From Bacteroidetes bacterium UBA2234 (GTDB lineage Bacteria > Bacteroidota > Bacteroidia > NS11-12g > UBA955), in NCBI GenBank assembly GCA_002347985.1, contig DDYM01000061.1, positions 153,749 to 162,062 of the forward strand: a stretch of DNA of 8,314 nucleotides, given 5' to 3'. Of this stretch, positions 1-6,234 are shown in pieces; the stretch's first letter is position 1, and each line of letters begins with the position of its first letter. Under the pieces are notes generated by a model, which was not told where the DNA came from, did not search any database, and worked only from the letters and a program-made list of their open reading frames with translations. A program made the position numbers and the translations under genes.

Positions 1-918
1 GCTGTAGTCCCTACTCAACCCAAAGAATGGGCTAAAATAGGAAAAGAATTGGATGAGTTGATGGCAGAATGGAAGAAGATTGGTCCAGTGCCAGCCGACA
101 AAAACGAGGAAGTTTGGAACAAATTCAAAGCCATCCGAAATCAATATTATGGTGAAAGAAAGCACTTCTTTAAAGATTTAAACTCGAGTAAAAAAGACAA
201 TCTGAGTAAAAAAGAGGCCCTTTGTGAGAAAGCGGAATCATTAAAAGATTCTAGCGAGTTCATGAAGACCTCCGATGCATTGGCAAAACTTCAAGACGAA
301 TGGAAAACTGTTGGACCTGTTCCTGAAGATCAAAACGATATCGTTTGGAAACGTTTTAGATCAGCCTTTGACCATTTCTACGCTAGAAAGAACGAATGGT
401 TCAAGCAGCGTAAACAGGAAGAAAGTGGCGCAGTTGTTAAAAAGAAAGAGGTTATTGTTGGACTTGAAGCACTTAAATCCAATGAAACCATAGACCATCA
501 GACCCTTTTCAATGAACTTAAATCTTGGCAGAAACAATGGAATGATGCCGGCTTCATTTCTGGAAAGTCGTACCAACAATTGAATAAGACCTACCAAGCC
601 TTAGCCGACGAAATTTTCAATAGATATCGCACCGCAAGCAATAATCAAAGAAACTCCAACCAAAAAGAGCATTTCAGTTCTCTTGCATCTAGCACTGATG
701 GTCAAAAGCGTTTACAAATGGAAGAACGCAAGATCAAGGAAAAGATCGCCAAGTTTAAAGATGAAATCGCGACGATGGAAAACAACAAGAGCTTCTTCAA
801 ACACAGCAAAAATGCGGGGGCTTTTGTAAAACAGTTTGATGACAATATTGCGAAAGCGACGGAACAAATCGCGAAAGCAGAACAAGAATTAAAGTTGCTG
901 AAAAGTGTAAAATCATGA
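1..918 (+). CDS. DUF349-repeat protein, 5' end cut by window edge
   Basis: The reading frame is open from base 1 to the TGA at 916-918 (305 visible codons), so the true start lies upstream of the window; the TTG at 49 is not a credible start because the protein pattern continues to its left. Two clear DUF349 repeats are visible: residues 23-57 (bases 67-171; EWKKIGPVP, then VWNKF and a YYGERK-like end) and residues 100-134 (bases 298-402; EWKTVGPVP, then VWKRFR and FYARK). A third, worn copy spans about residues 176-210 (W...QWNDAG...NRYR). The last 70 residues or so are rich in Lys, Glu and Ala and should form a coiled coil. The protein is soluble and highly charged, with no signal peptide or membrane segment in the visible part. 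Its biochemical function is not known to me; Bacteroidota homologues are usually larger and made of several such repeats. Its stop overlaps the next gene (ATGA), suggesting translational coupling. Confidence 0.9.
   Translation, partial: AVVPTQPKEWAKIGKELDELMAEWKKIGPVPADKNEEVWNKFKAIRNQYYGERKHFFKDLNSSKKDNLSKKEALCEKAESLKDSSEFMKTSDALAKLQDEWKTVGPVPEDQNDIVWKRFRSAFDHFYARKNEWFKQRKQEESGAVVKKKEVIVGLEALKSNETIDHQTLFNELKSWQKQWNDAGFISGKSYQQLNKTYQALADEIFNRYRTASNNQRNSNQKEHFSSLASSTDGQKRLQMEERKIKEKIAKFKDEIATMENNKSFFKHSKNAGAFVKQFDDNIAKATEQIAKAEQELKLLKSVKS
67..171 (+). repeat. DUF349 repeat, first visible copy
   Basis: This is a protein-level repeat within the DUF349 gene. It contains the W-K-K-I-G-P-V-P core followed by a W-x-K-F helix. 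It pairs with the copy at 298-402; the two diverge clearly at DNA level, so this is an old domain duplication rather than a recent DNA repeat. Confidence 0.8.
298..402 (+). repeat. DUF349 repeat, second visible copy
   Basis: This protein-level repeat has the core W-K-T-V-G-P-V-P followed by VWKRFR and FYARK. It aligns without gaps to the copy at 67-171. A third, poorly conserved copy follows at about bases 526-630. Confidence 0.8.
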
Positions 919-1721
919 GCCTGAATGGGTTATTCGGTTGGCTCGACTATTTAATTTATTTGGTCCAATCTACTAACCGTCATGGTGTTCATTCGCCATT
1001 CGTTTATGATTTTGCCGACAATGTTCTGTATCGACAGATTGCCAATTCTTACGAACCCTCTGCAGAGTTATGCAGAAAAAGGATGGTTCAATCCGATGCC
1101 AATATTCAGTTGCAAAGTGATGAAACAGCGATATCGATCAGCCAATTGGCTTACTATCGCATACCACTAGCAAAATACAATCGACTGTTGTTTCGATGGA
1201 TCCAACACAAACAACTTGGGGGAAATATTATAGAGATTGGAAGTACTTTGGGTGTTCTGCCACTGTATTTACAAAGGGGCAATATCAACCACAATCATGA
1301 ACTGATTCAACGTTTTTTCAGTTACGATCGATCCAAAAAAATAAACGAAATCACTCAATTCAATTTGAGAAGTTACGAATGCAACGAGTTGGTTATCTCC
1401 CACCCTTTTTCAGCGATTAATGACATAACGCATCATTTTGAGCATCATCGTTATGCCCAATCTCCAATCAGTTTGGTAAGTATCAACGACGATTCCATTC
1501 CAGATGAAGAATTTTGGTCGCTCCTGGACTTCCTTTCCGTTCAACTTGAGCCCAATGGCTGCATCGCAATTTCAAACATCAACAAAACGGTGGATTCCCG
1601 ACTAAGATGGAAACAGATTGAAAACGACGAAAAATTTCAAGTGACCATCGATTTGTTTGGAATGGGTTTGATTTTTGTTAGAAAAGAACAAATAAAAGAA
1701 GCATTTTTGCTTAGATATTGA
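915..1721 (+). CDS. Class I SAM-methyltransferase-like protein, possibly degenerate
   Basis: The protein has 268 residues, no signal peptide and is probably cytoplasmic. The N-terminal 'RHGVHSPFVYDF' (residues 22-33) is a hallmark I recall from a Bacteroidota family annotated as class I SAM-dependent methyltransferases. Residues 104-118 (NIIEIGSTLGVLPLY) match the glycine-rich SAM-binding motif I (E-I-G-x-x-L-G). The C-terminus (VTIDLFGMGLIFVRKEQ, residues 243-259, then KEAFLLRY) matches the typical end of this family. The middle is less convincing: the acidic residue after motif I appears as 'SYDRSKK' (136-142), the usual D-x-x-H region as 'SINDDSIPDEEF' (189-200), and the usual DD-I-x-W segment as 'ISNINKT' (219-225). 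It may therefore have lost methyl transfer or changed substrate. The ATG overlaps the upstream stop by four bases (ATGA) and the TGA shares one base with the next ATG. No substrate can be named. Confidence 0.75.
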   Translation: MSLNGLFGWLDYLIYLVQSTNRHGVHSPFVYDFADNVLYRQIANSYEPSAELCRKRMVQSDANIQLQSDETAISISQLAYYRIPLAKYNRLLFRWIQHKQLGGNIIEIGSTLGVLPLYLQRGNINHNHELIQRFFSYDRSKKINEITQFNLRSYECNELVISHPFSAINDITHHFEHHRYAQSPISLVSINDDSIPDEEFWSLLDFLSVQLEPNGCIAISNINKTVDSRLRWKQIENDEKFQVTIDLFGMGLIFVRKEQIKEAFLLRY

Positions 1722-2128
1722 TGGATACGGAATCAGTTTATACACACAAAGTAAGAGTTCGCTACGCCGAATGTGACAGGATGGGATTTGTACATCACTC
1801 CAATTGGCCTTTGTATTATGAAGAAGCGAGGACAGAGCAGATGAGAACGAAAGGCATCACCTACAAAGACATGGAAGACGACGGACTCATTATGCCAGTA
1901 AAATCCATGAGTATCGACTTTAAAAGAGCGGGCAGATACGATGATTTATTGAATATCGAAGTTTGGATTGAAGGAATTCCTGAAATCAGATGCACTTTCA
2001 AATACAGGACTACCAACCAACACGGTGAACTTCTCAATACCGCTACGATGGAACTTTTTTATGCCAGAAAATCAGACCTTCGTCCTGTAAGAATACCAGA
2101 CATTATCAAGGAAAAATACGGGTATTAA
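1721..2128 (+). CDS. Acyl-CoA thioesterase, YbgC/FadM-type hotdog fold
   Basis: This 135-residue protein, the usual length for the family, should hydrolyse an acyl-CoA thioester to free acid and CoA in the cytoplasm. The diagnostic block is at residues 12-39: R-V-R-Y-A-E-C-D19-R-M-G-F-V-H-H-S-N-W, then YYEEARTE. D19 is at the position of the catalytic Asp of YbgC-type 4HBT enzymes, and the following MGFVHHSNW is the start of the long hotdog helix. Later conserved pieces are 'MPVKSMSIDFKRAGRYDD' (58-75) and the C-terminal 'LRPVRIP'. The ATG at 1721 shares its A with the upstream TGA (TGATG), favouring it over an in-frame TTG at 1718 that would add one residue. Substrate chain length cannot be read from sequence. 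Its position inside an overlapping gene run suggests co-expression with the genes around it rather than a shared pathway. Confidence 0.92.
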   Translation: MDTESVYTHKVRVRYAECDRMGFVHHSNWPLYYEEARTEQMRTKGITYKDMEDDGLIMPVKSMSIDFKRAGRYDDLLNIEVWIEGIPEIRCTFKYRTTNQHGELLNTATMELFYARKSDLRPVRIPDIIKEKYGY

Positions 2129-2143
2129 TATTTGATCCAAGTA

Positions 2144-3163
2144 ATGGGATACTACAAATCGATAAAAGACAAAATTGAGAATACCGCGCATGAGGTAGAA
2201 GAACACTTGTCTTCCAACGAGCAGCAACCCAAAAACAATCAGGGCCCCACCCACCCCTTCATGATTTATCTACAAAACAAGCGTTTGGAAGCGTTTCAAG
2301 GGGAGAGTTTATACAACGTTGGGAAGTACTTTTTCCGTTCGATGTTCATGGAGAATCTGAACACCCGTGCTTCTAGCTTGAGTTTCAATTTCTTTCTAGC
2401 GCTATTCCCCGCGATAATATTTTTGCTAACTCTTATCGGTTACTTACCATTAAATGGGCTAAAAACGCAATTCATTCAGGAGTTATCAATCATTCTACCC
2501 AAACAGAGTTTTAAGGAAATTCAAGGAACCATTTTAGAGATATTACACAAACAAAACAGTGGATTGCTATCCTTCGGATTTATCACCACGATTTACTTTT
2601 CTTCCAACGCTTTTCATTTGCTGATCAACTCATTTAACCGTCGTTTACCCTTCGGAAAGAAGAAAAATTGGTTTCAGATCCGTTTAAAAGCGATTTTCAT
2701 GACATTTTGGATTAGTGTGATTGTAATCATCACTTTATTGATATTGACTTACGCATACCAAAGTGTGAATTATATCGTTTCACATGACTGGCCATTGGCA
2801 GGGGTCTATGAGTTTTTTATTTTATTGCTGGAATATTTTGTTTTGGCAGCACTTATTTTAATAGCTACTTCAAGTATTTACTTCTTTGGTCCTTCCAATC
2901 ATAAGCGATGGAAGTTCCTGAGTGCGGGCAGTGTTATGGCATCGATTTTATCAGCCATTTCAACCGTTTCGTTCGGATTGTACGTCAACAATTTCAATAC
3001 TTACAACAAGGTATACGGATCCATTGGAGCCATCATCGCCTTGATGATTCTTATTTACATCAACATGCTTACGATTATTGTAGGTTTTGAATTAAATGTA
3101 AGTATCGAAAAAGCGATTGCTCAACGCGATAAGCATGCCAATGCCTTGAATGGCGGATTGTGA
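2144..3163 (+). CDS. YihY/BrkB-family inner-membrane protein
   Basis: The protein has 339 residues from the ATG at 2144; an in-frame TTG at 2132 would add four. A polar cytoplasmic N-terminus of about 75 residues is followed by six hydrophobic segments at about 80-102, 140-160, 183-205, 225-247, 257-280 and 293-316, and a short charged tail. The family signatures are visible: 'RASSLSFNFFLALFPAI' at the first segment (75-91) and 'YGSIGAIIALMILIYINML' at the last (291-309), followed by IIVGFELN. The family was once called ribonuclease BN by mistake and is now treated as an integral membrane protein, possibly a transporter, of unsettled function. It begins 15 bases after the thioesterase stop, so it is probably the last gene of the same transcript. 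Its stop codon sits two bases from the stop of the opposing DUF721 gene. Confidence 0.92.
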   Translation: MGYYKSIKDKIENTAHEVEEHLSSNEQQPKNNQGPTHPFMIYLQNKRLEAFQGESLYNVGKYFFRSMFMENLNTRASSLSFNFFLALFPAIIFLLTLIGYLPLNGLKTQFIQELSIILPKQSFKEIQGTILEILHKQNSGLLSFGFITTIYFSSNAFHLLINSFNRRLPFGKKKNWFQIRLKAIFMTFWISVIVIITLLILTYAYQSVNYIVSHDWPLAGVYEFFILLLEYFVLAALILIATSSIYFFGPSNHKRWKFLSAGSVMASILSAISTVSFGLYVNNFNTYNKVYGSIGAIIALMILIYINMLTIIVGFELNVSIEKAIAQRDKHANALNGGL

Positions 3164-3165
3164 TT

Positions 3166-3480
3166 TTATCCAATAAAAATCTTCTCAACGAAATTTGGAC
3201 CCAATCTTTCGTTGATATTTAGTCGCAATTGCTCCCTTTGCATAAACATTTCATTCTTTAAAGGCGCTTGATCAAAACTCACATACAACGTCTTTCCTCG
3301 CATTTCAATTTTGCTGGTATGCTTTGCGATTAATGGCCCCACAATCTCACCCCAAAGCTTCACCAATTCCATCTCGTCCATTTTCTGGGTGATCCGATAT
3401 TTATCGTACATACGTTTGATAACATCGGTAATCACCTTTTCCTTCTTTTCAAGGACATCTTTTCTTGGCAGATCAATCAT
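3166..3480 (-). CDS. DUF721 / DciA-like protein
   Basis: This is a small soluble protein of 104 residues. The DUF721 pattern is clear: 'LWGEIVGPLIAKHT' (residues 42-55, with W43, G48, H54 and T55), then 'GKTLYVSFDQAPLKNEM' (62-78), and an 'LGPNFVEKIFIG' end. DUF721 is the domain of DciA, the replicative-helicase (DnaB) loader or operator of many bacteria that lack DnaC. The Bacteroidota proteins are short, essentially the KH-like domain alone plus a charged N-terminal helix (about 1-40), as here. In Bacteroidota this gene often lies beside recF; here it follows an amino-acid permease with a 44-base gap on the same strand. A role in replication initiation is inferred from the family, not shown by this context. 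The ATG at 3478-3480 is the only reasonable start. Confidence 0.88.
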   Translation of the reverse strand: MIDLPRKDVLEKKEKVITDVIKRMYDKYRITQKMDEMELVKLWGEIVGPLIAKHTSKIEMRGKTLYVSFDQAPLKNEMFMQREQLRLNINERLGPNFVEKIFIG

Positions 3481-3524
3481 AACGAGACAATGTAAAAATA
3501 CGAATTATTGAGGCCAATTCAACA
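3481..3524 (-). other. Gap between permease and DUF721 gene
   Basis: This is 44 bases between two genes on the minus strand. I see no strong hairpin with a T-run and no good TAnnTTTG match reading toward the DUF721 gene. The closest is a TACATTG-like string with one T missing. Read-through from the permease gene is therefore the simplest reading. Confidence 0.4.
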
Positions 3525-5246
3525 TCAAGAAGTTGCCAATTTACTCTTCCTATATCCATAGGAGAAATACACGATTAGCCCAATGCCAAACCATCCAAAA
3601 AACCAATACCAGTTGTTGGCTTCCATTCCAGTGAGCAGATACGCACAAATAGATAAGCCGAGTAAGGGGATCAGCGACCAATTTCGAATAAAACTCATTG
3701 TCGATAACCCAATCAACAAAATCCAGTATAAACGATGGGCTACGACAAACATGGTGCTCCAATTGCCCCACTCAAGGATTTGTGAAAAATAGGTAGGAAA
3801 ATTATATCGTACAATCGCGATTGAAATGGCAATGATGGCAGAATACAAATATTTACCGTTGATGTATGGCATCACAAAACCCTTGCCTTCCCCGTCTTTT
3901 CTGGGTGGCAATAACAATACTCCACCACAAACAAGTACAAAAGCGAATATGGTTCCAATACTAGTGAAATCCAAAACAAAGCCTTCATTGGTAAAAAGTA
4001 TTGGCACTCCAACCATTAATCCGGTAATGATAGTAGAGAACGAAGGTGTACTAAATTTGGGATGCACGCGTGAAAAGGCTGGCGGAAGCAAACCATCACG
4101 ACTCATACTGAGCCAAATTCTAGGCTGTCCCATTTGGAACACTAGCAACACACTCGCCATAGCAACCACGGCAACAATTGAAACGATGTACTCCAACCAA
4201 TCAATGCCGCGGGCTCCGAGCACATAGGCCAAAGGATCACCCACACCCAACGTATCATAGGGAACCATCCCTGTCAAAACCAATGTGATGAAAATATACA
4301 GTATCGTACAAATCAGTAGTGAATAGAACATACCCCGAGGCAAATCCCTTTGGGGGTTTTTTGATTCTTCCGCCAATGTACTCACGGCATCGAAACCAAT
4401 GTAAGTGAAGAACAAAGCCGAAACTCCTTGCATCACGCCTTCAAAGCCTTGGGGCATAAAGGGTGTATAGTTTTTTACATCGATGTAGGCTACCCCAACA
4501 ACAATTACCAATACAATGGCGATGAGCTTGAGAATCACCATCAAATTGGAAGCATTTCTGGATTCCTTGATACCACGGTAAACCAACATGGTAATTAGAA
4601 CATTAATCAGTAAAGCAGGCGCATCAAAAACGATATGAAAACCGAAAAACTGGGGTGCGTTCGCGAAAGCATCAAAAGCGTCTTTATCTGCCTGGCTGTA
4701 ACTGTTTAGGTTGGACGATTTCCATAATTCACCGAATTGACCCTCTGTAATAGCGATGTTCATTTTATTCAAGACCCCTTGATACATTTCATGGGCAGTT
4801 GAATAATCTGTAACCATCCATCGAGGCAAAACCCAACCCAGTTGATCTAAAAGATGAACAACGTAACCCGACCAGGAAAAGGCCACATAAATGTTTCCGA
4901 TGGCATATTCCATTATAAGCGCCCAGCCGATAATCCAAGCGAACAATTCACCAAACGATGCATATGCGTAAGTATAAGCGCTTCCCGACACAGGTATCCG
5001 TGAGGCAAATTCAGCGTAACACAGCGCGGCAAATGCACAAGCCACACCACAAATAATGATCAAATAAACAGATGCCGGACCGCCTTTTGCGCACGCATCC
5101 CCAATGGAACTAAAAATACCCGCACCTATGATAGCAGCGATGCCAAAAAAGGTCAAATCTCTGACCCCCAACACACGTTTCAATGATGTATCCCCTTGAT
5201 TTACAGGAAAATCCGTTTTAACCCGAAATAAATTACGCCAACTCAT
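3525..5246 (-). CDS. APC-superfamily amino-acid permease (CAT/YfnA-like)
   Basis: From the ATG at 5246 the protein has 573 residues (MSWRNLFRVK...). The frame stays open to an ATG at 5330, but that longer start would add 28 residues and run across the promoter and 5' end of the divergent gene, so I reject it. It is an inner-membrane transporter with about 14 hydrophobic segments. Key motifs are 'IIGAGIFSSIG' (39-49), the unwound helix 1 that binds the amino-acid backbone; 'ASRIPVSGSAYTYAY' (81-95); and 'FFTYIGFDAVSTLAEE' followed by KNPQRDLPRG (279-305), typical of the cationic amino-acid transporter branch. 'MSRDGLLP' (381-388) is another family mark. A loop of about 70 residues (135-207), predicted to be periplasmic, separates TM3 and TM4; I recall a similar insert in other Bacteroidota permeases. 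Uptake of amino acids by proton symport is the family expectation; the exact substrate is unknown. A weak -7-like string, CACTTTTG, lies at 5270-5277 on this strand. Confidence 0.93.
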   Translation of the reverse strand: MSWRNLFRVKTDFPVNQGDTSLKRVLGVRDLTFFGIAAIIGAGIFSSIGDACAKGGPASVYLIIICGVACAFAALCYAEFASRIPVSGSAYTYAYASFGELFAWIIGWALIMEYAIGNIYVAFSWSGYVVHLLDQLGWVLPRWMVTDYSTAHEMYQGVLNKMNIAITEGQFGELWKSSNLNSYSQADKDAFDAFANAPQFFGFHIVFDAPALLINVLITMLVYRGIKESRNASNLMVILKLIAIVLVIVVGVAYIDVKNYTPFMPQGFEGVMQGVSALFFTYIGFDAVSTLAEESKNPQRDLPRGMFYSLLICTILYIFITLVLTGMVPYDTLGVGDPLAYVLGARGIDWLEYIVSIVAVVAMASVLLVFQMGQPRIWLSMSRDGLLPPAFSRVHPKFSTPSFSTIITGLMVGVPILFTNEGFVLDFTSIGTIFAFVLVCGGVLLLPPRKDGEGKGFVMPYINGKYLYSAIIAISIAIVRYNFPTYFSQILEWGNWSTMFVVAHRLYWILLIGLSTMSFIRNWSLIPLLGLSICAYLLTGMEANNWYWFFGWFGIGLIVYFSYGYRKSKLATS

Positions 5247-5297
5247 GGATAGTTCTACGATAATACAACCAAAAGTGATAAAGATTGGAAAATTATC

Positions 5298-5305
5298 TAA
5301 CTTTG
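5298..5305 (+). promoter_or_regulatory. Candidate Bacteroidota -7 promoter element (TAACTTTG)
   Basis: TAACTTTG is an exact match to the Bacteroidota housekeeping -7 consensus TAnnTTTG. It ends six bases before the ATG at 5311. Transcription normally starts about 6-7 bases after this element, which would place the 5' end of the mRNA at or next to the start codon. No good TTTG-type -33 element is visible 19-21 bases upstream (around 5273-5280), so the match may be chance. Confidence 0.4.
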
Positions 5306-5310
5306 TGTAG

Positions 5311-5778
5311 ATGCGAATTTTACAAGCCATATTGATGAGTATTTTGGTTCTCTTCTCCAGCGGAGGAGCCCAAATGGCTTACCATATTTGCGAAGAAGAT
5401 GGCATGCATTTGATTTTCGACAACTGCAATGAATCAGCAGCCCAAGAATTGTCAAAAGGGATAAATTCTGATTGCTGTAAATCCACACAAGTGGAATACG
5501 CTATAACTGAAAATTGCAAATGTGATGAACCGCAAGAAGCAAAGCTCGACGATTGTTGTACAGAGGGTTATTTTTTCGCCCTATCGCCCTACCCATCTGT
5601 CTTTACAAAGTTTACTTTGGCCAATCCATTAGTTCAAATCATTCCCTCCACTGAAAGTACTTTAACCAATCAAATTTTAATCGAATCCAACAATAATTGT
5701 AAAATCATTCATGAAAAGCCACCCTCCCGGCTATCGAATTTGTATTTGAATGATTTGAAATGTGTATGGTTGATTTAG
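5311..5778 (+). CDS. HYC_CC_PP-type cysteine-rich exported protein
   Basis: The protein has 155 residues. Residues 1-20 (MRILQAILMSILVLFSSGGA) form a signal peptide, so the mature protein is outside the cytoplasm. The order of landmarks fits the Bacteroidota HYC_CC_PP family, named for its conserved residues: H25-x-C27 just after the signal peptide (here HIC), Cys pairs at 55-56 and 82-83, and P137-P138 near the C-terminus. Further cysteines lie at 39, 69, 71 (a CKC), 130 and 151. The family has no established biochemical role that I know of; members often sit beside metal-related proteins and TonB receptors, as here. The cysteines and His suggest metal binding or disulfides (inference). I chose the ATG at 5311 because the in-frame ATG at 5335 would leave a signal peptide that is too short and has no basic residue. 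It is divergent from the permease, with 64 bases between starts. Confidence 0.8.
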   Translation: MRILQAILMSILVLFSSGGAQMAYHICEEDGMHLIFDNCNESAAQELSKGINSDCCKSTQVEYAITENCKCDEPQEAKLDDCCTEGYFFALSPYPSVFTKFTLANPLVQIIPSTESTLTNQILIESNNNCKIIHEKPPSRLSNLYLNDLKCVWLI

Positions 5779-5838
5779 GTCGTTTAAAAAAATCATTTCA
5801 CAGACCCAATTCAATTATCAAATTCAATACAAACAATC
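5779..5838 (+). other. Gap between HYC_CC_PP-type and HMA genes
   Basis: This is 60 AT-rich bases with a run of seven A (5786-5792) and two copies of the octamer AATTCAAT (5809-5816 on the left, 5820-5827 on the right, roughly). I see no TAnnTTTG element, no Shine-Dalgarno sequence and no terminator hairpin. The two genes are most simply read as one transcript. Confidence 0.4.
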
Positions 5839-6234
5839 ATGAAAACAAAACACATTTTAAATTCAATATTGGCCATTATTGGCATATTAACAGCGGCTTT
5901 CACTTTGCCAAACACAAATAAAATCGGGCCCAAACCCATAAGAAAAACGGTTATTTCGTTTGAGGTACAAGGCAACTGCGCCGAATGTAAAGAGCGCATC
6001 GAAAGTGCATTGGATAAAAAAGGCATTTACAAAGCCATTTACAACATTGAAAGTAGCATGGTGACCATCACTTATGATCCAACCAAATTGCAAGAAATTC
6101 AATTACACAATATGATTGCAATGGTGGGTCACGACACCGACAAAGTAAAGGCGAGCAATGTAGTATATCAGAGCTTGCCTGATTGTTGTAAATATCGCAA
6201 GGACGACGACGAATGGGGACCAGGAAAACATTAA
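5839..6234 (+). CDS. Exported heavy-metal-associated (HMA) domain protein
   Basis: The protein has 131 residues. Residues 1-22 (MKTKHILNSILAIIGILTAA and onward) are a signal peptide or membrane anchor, so the domain should lie in the periplasm. Residues about 37-105 form a ferredoxin-like HMA domain: 'VISFEVQGNCAECKERIESAL' begins with a beta strand and contains the metal site C47-A-E-C50 at the head of the first helix, followed by 'SSMVTITYDPTKL' and 'NMIAMVGHDTDKV'. After the domain come 'LPDCCKYR' (113-120), with a Cys pair at 116-117, and an acidic tail ending in His. Such domains bind Cu(I), Zn(II) or similar ions through the CxxC pair. The LP-x-CCKY tail recurs in related Bacteroidota proteins as far as I recall. 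The last 22 bases overlap the start of the TonB-dependent receptor, so the two proteins are probably made together. The metal identity is not readable from sequence. Confidence 0.9.
   Translation: MKTKHILNSILAIIGILTAAFTLPNTNKIGPKPIRKTVISFEVQGNCAECKERIESALDKKGIYKAIYNIESSMVTITYDPTKLQEIQLHNMIAMVGHDTDKVKASNVVYQSLPDCCKYRKDDDEWGPGKH

Noticed and set aside
49..51. TTG at 49 as start of the DUF349 gene
   Set aside because: The frame is open to base 1 and the DUF349-like pattern (W, K, I, G, K, E, L) continues upstream, so the gene is cut by the window edge.
3511..3537. Possible hairpin GGCCAATT ... AAGTTGCC after the permease gene
   Set aside because: The arms pair imperfectly and no T-run follows on the minus strand, so a terminator call is not supported.
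3826..4227. 133-codon open frame on the + strand within the permease
   Set aside because: It lies wholly antisense to a clear membrane transporter gene, and its translation shows no recognisable domain or signal peptide. It is a shadow frame.
5247..5330. Longer N-terminus for the permease from an ATG at 5330
   Set aside because: It adds 28 residues with no family similarity, and would overlap the promoter and start of the divergent Cys-rich gene. The MSWRNLFRVK start at 5246 fits the family.
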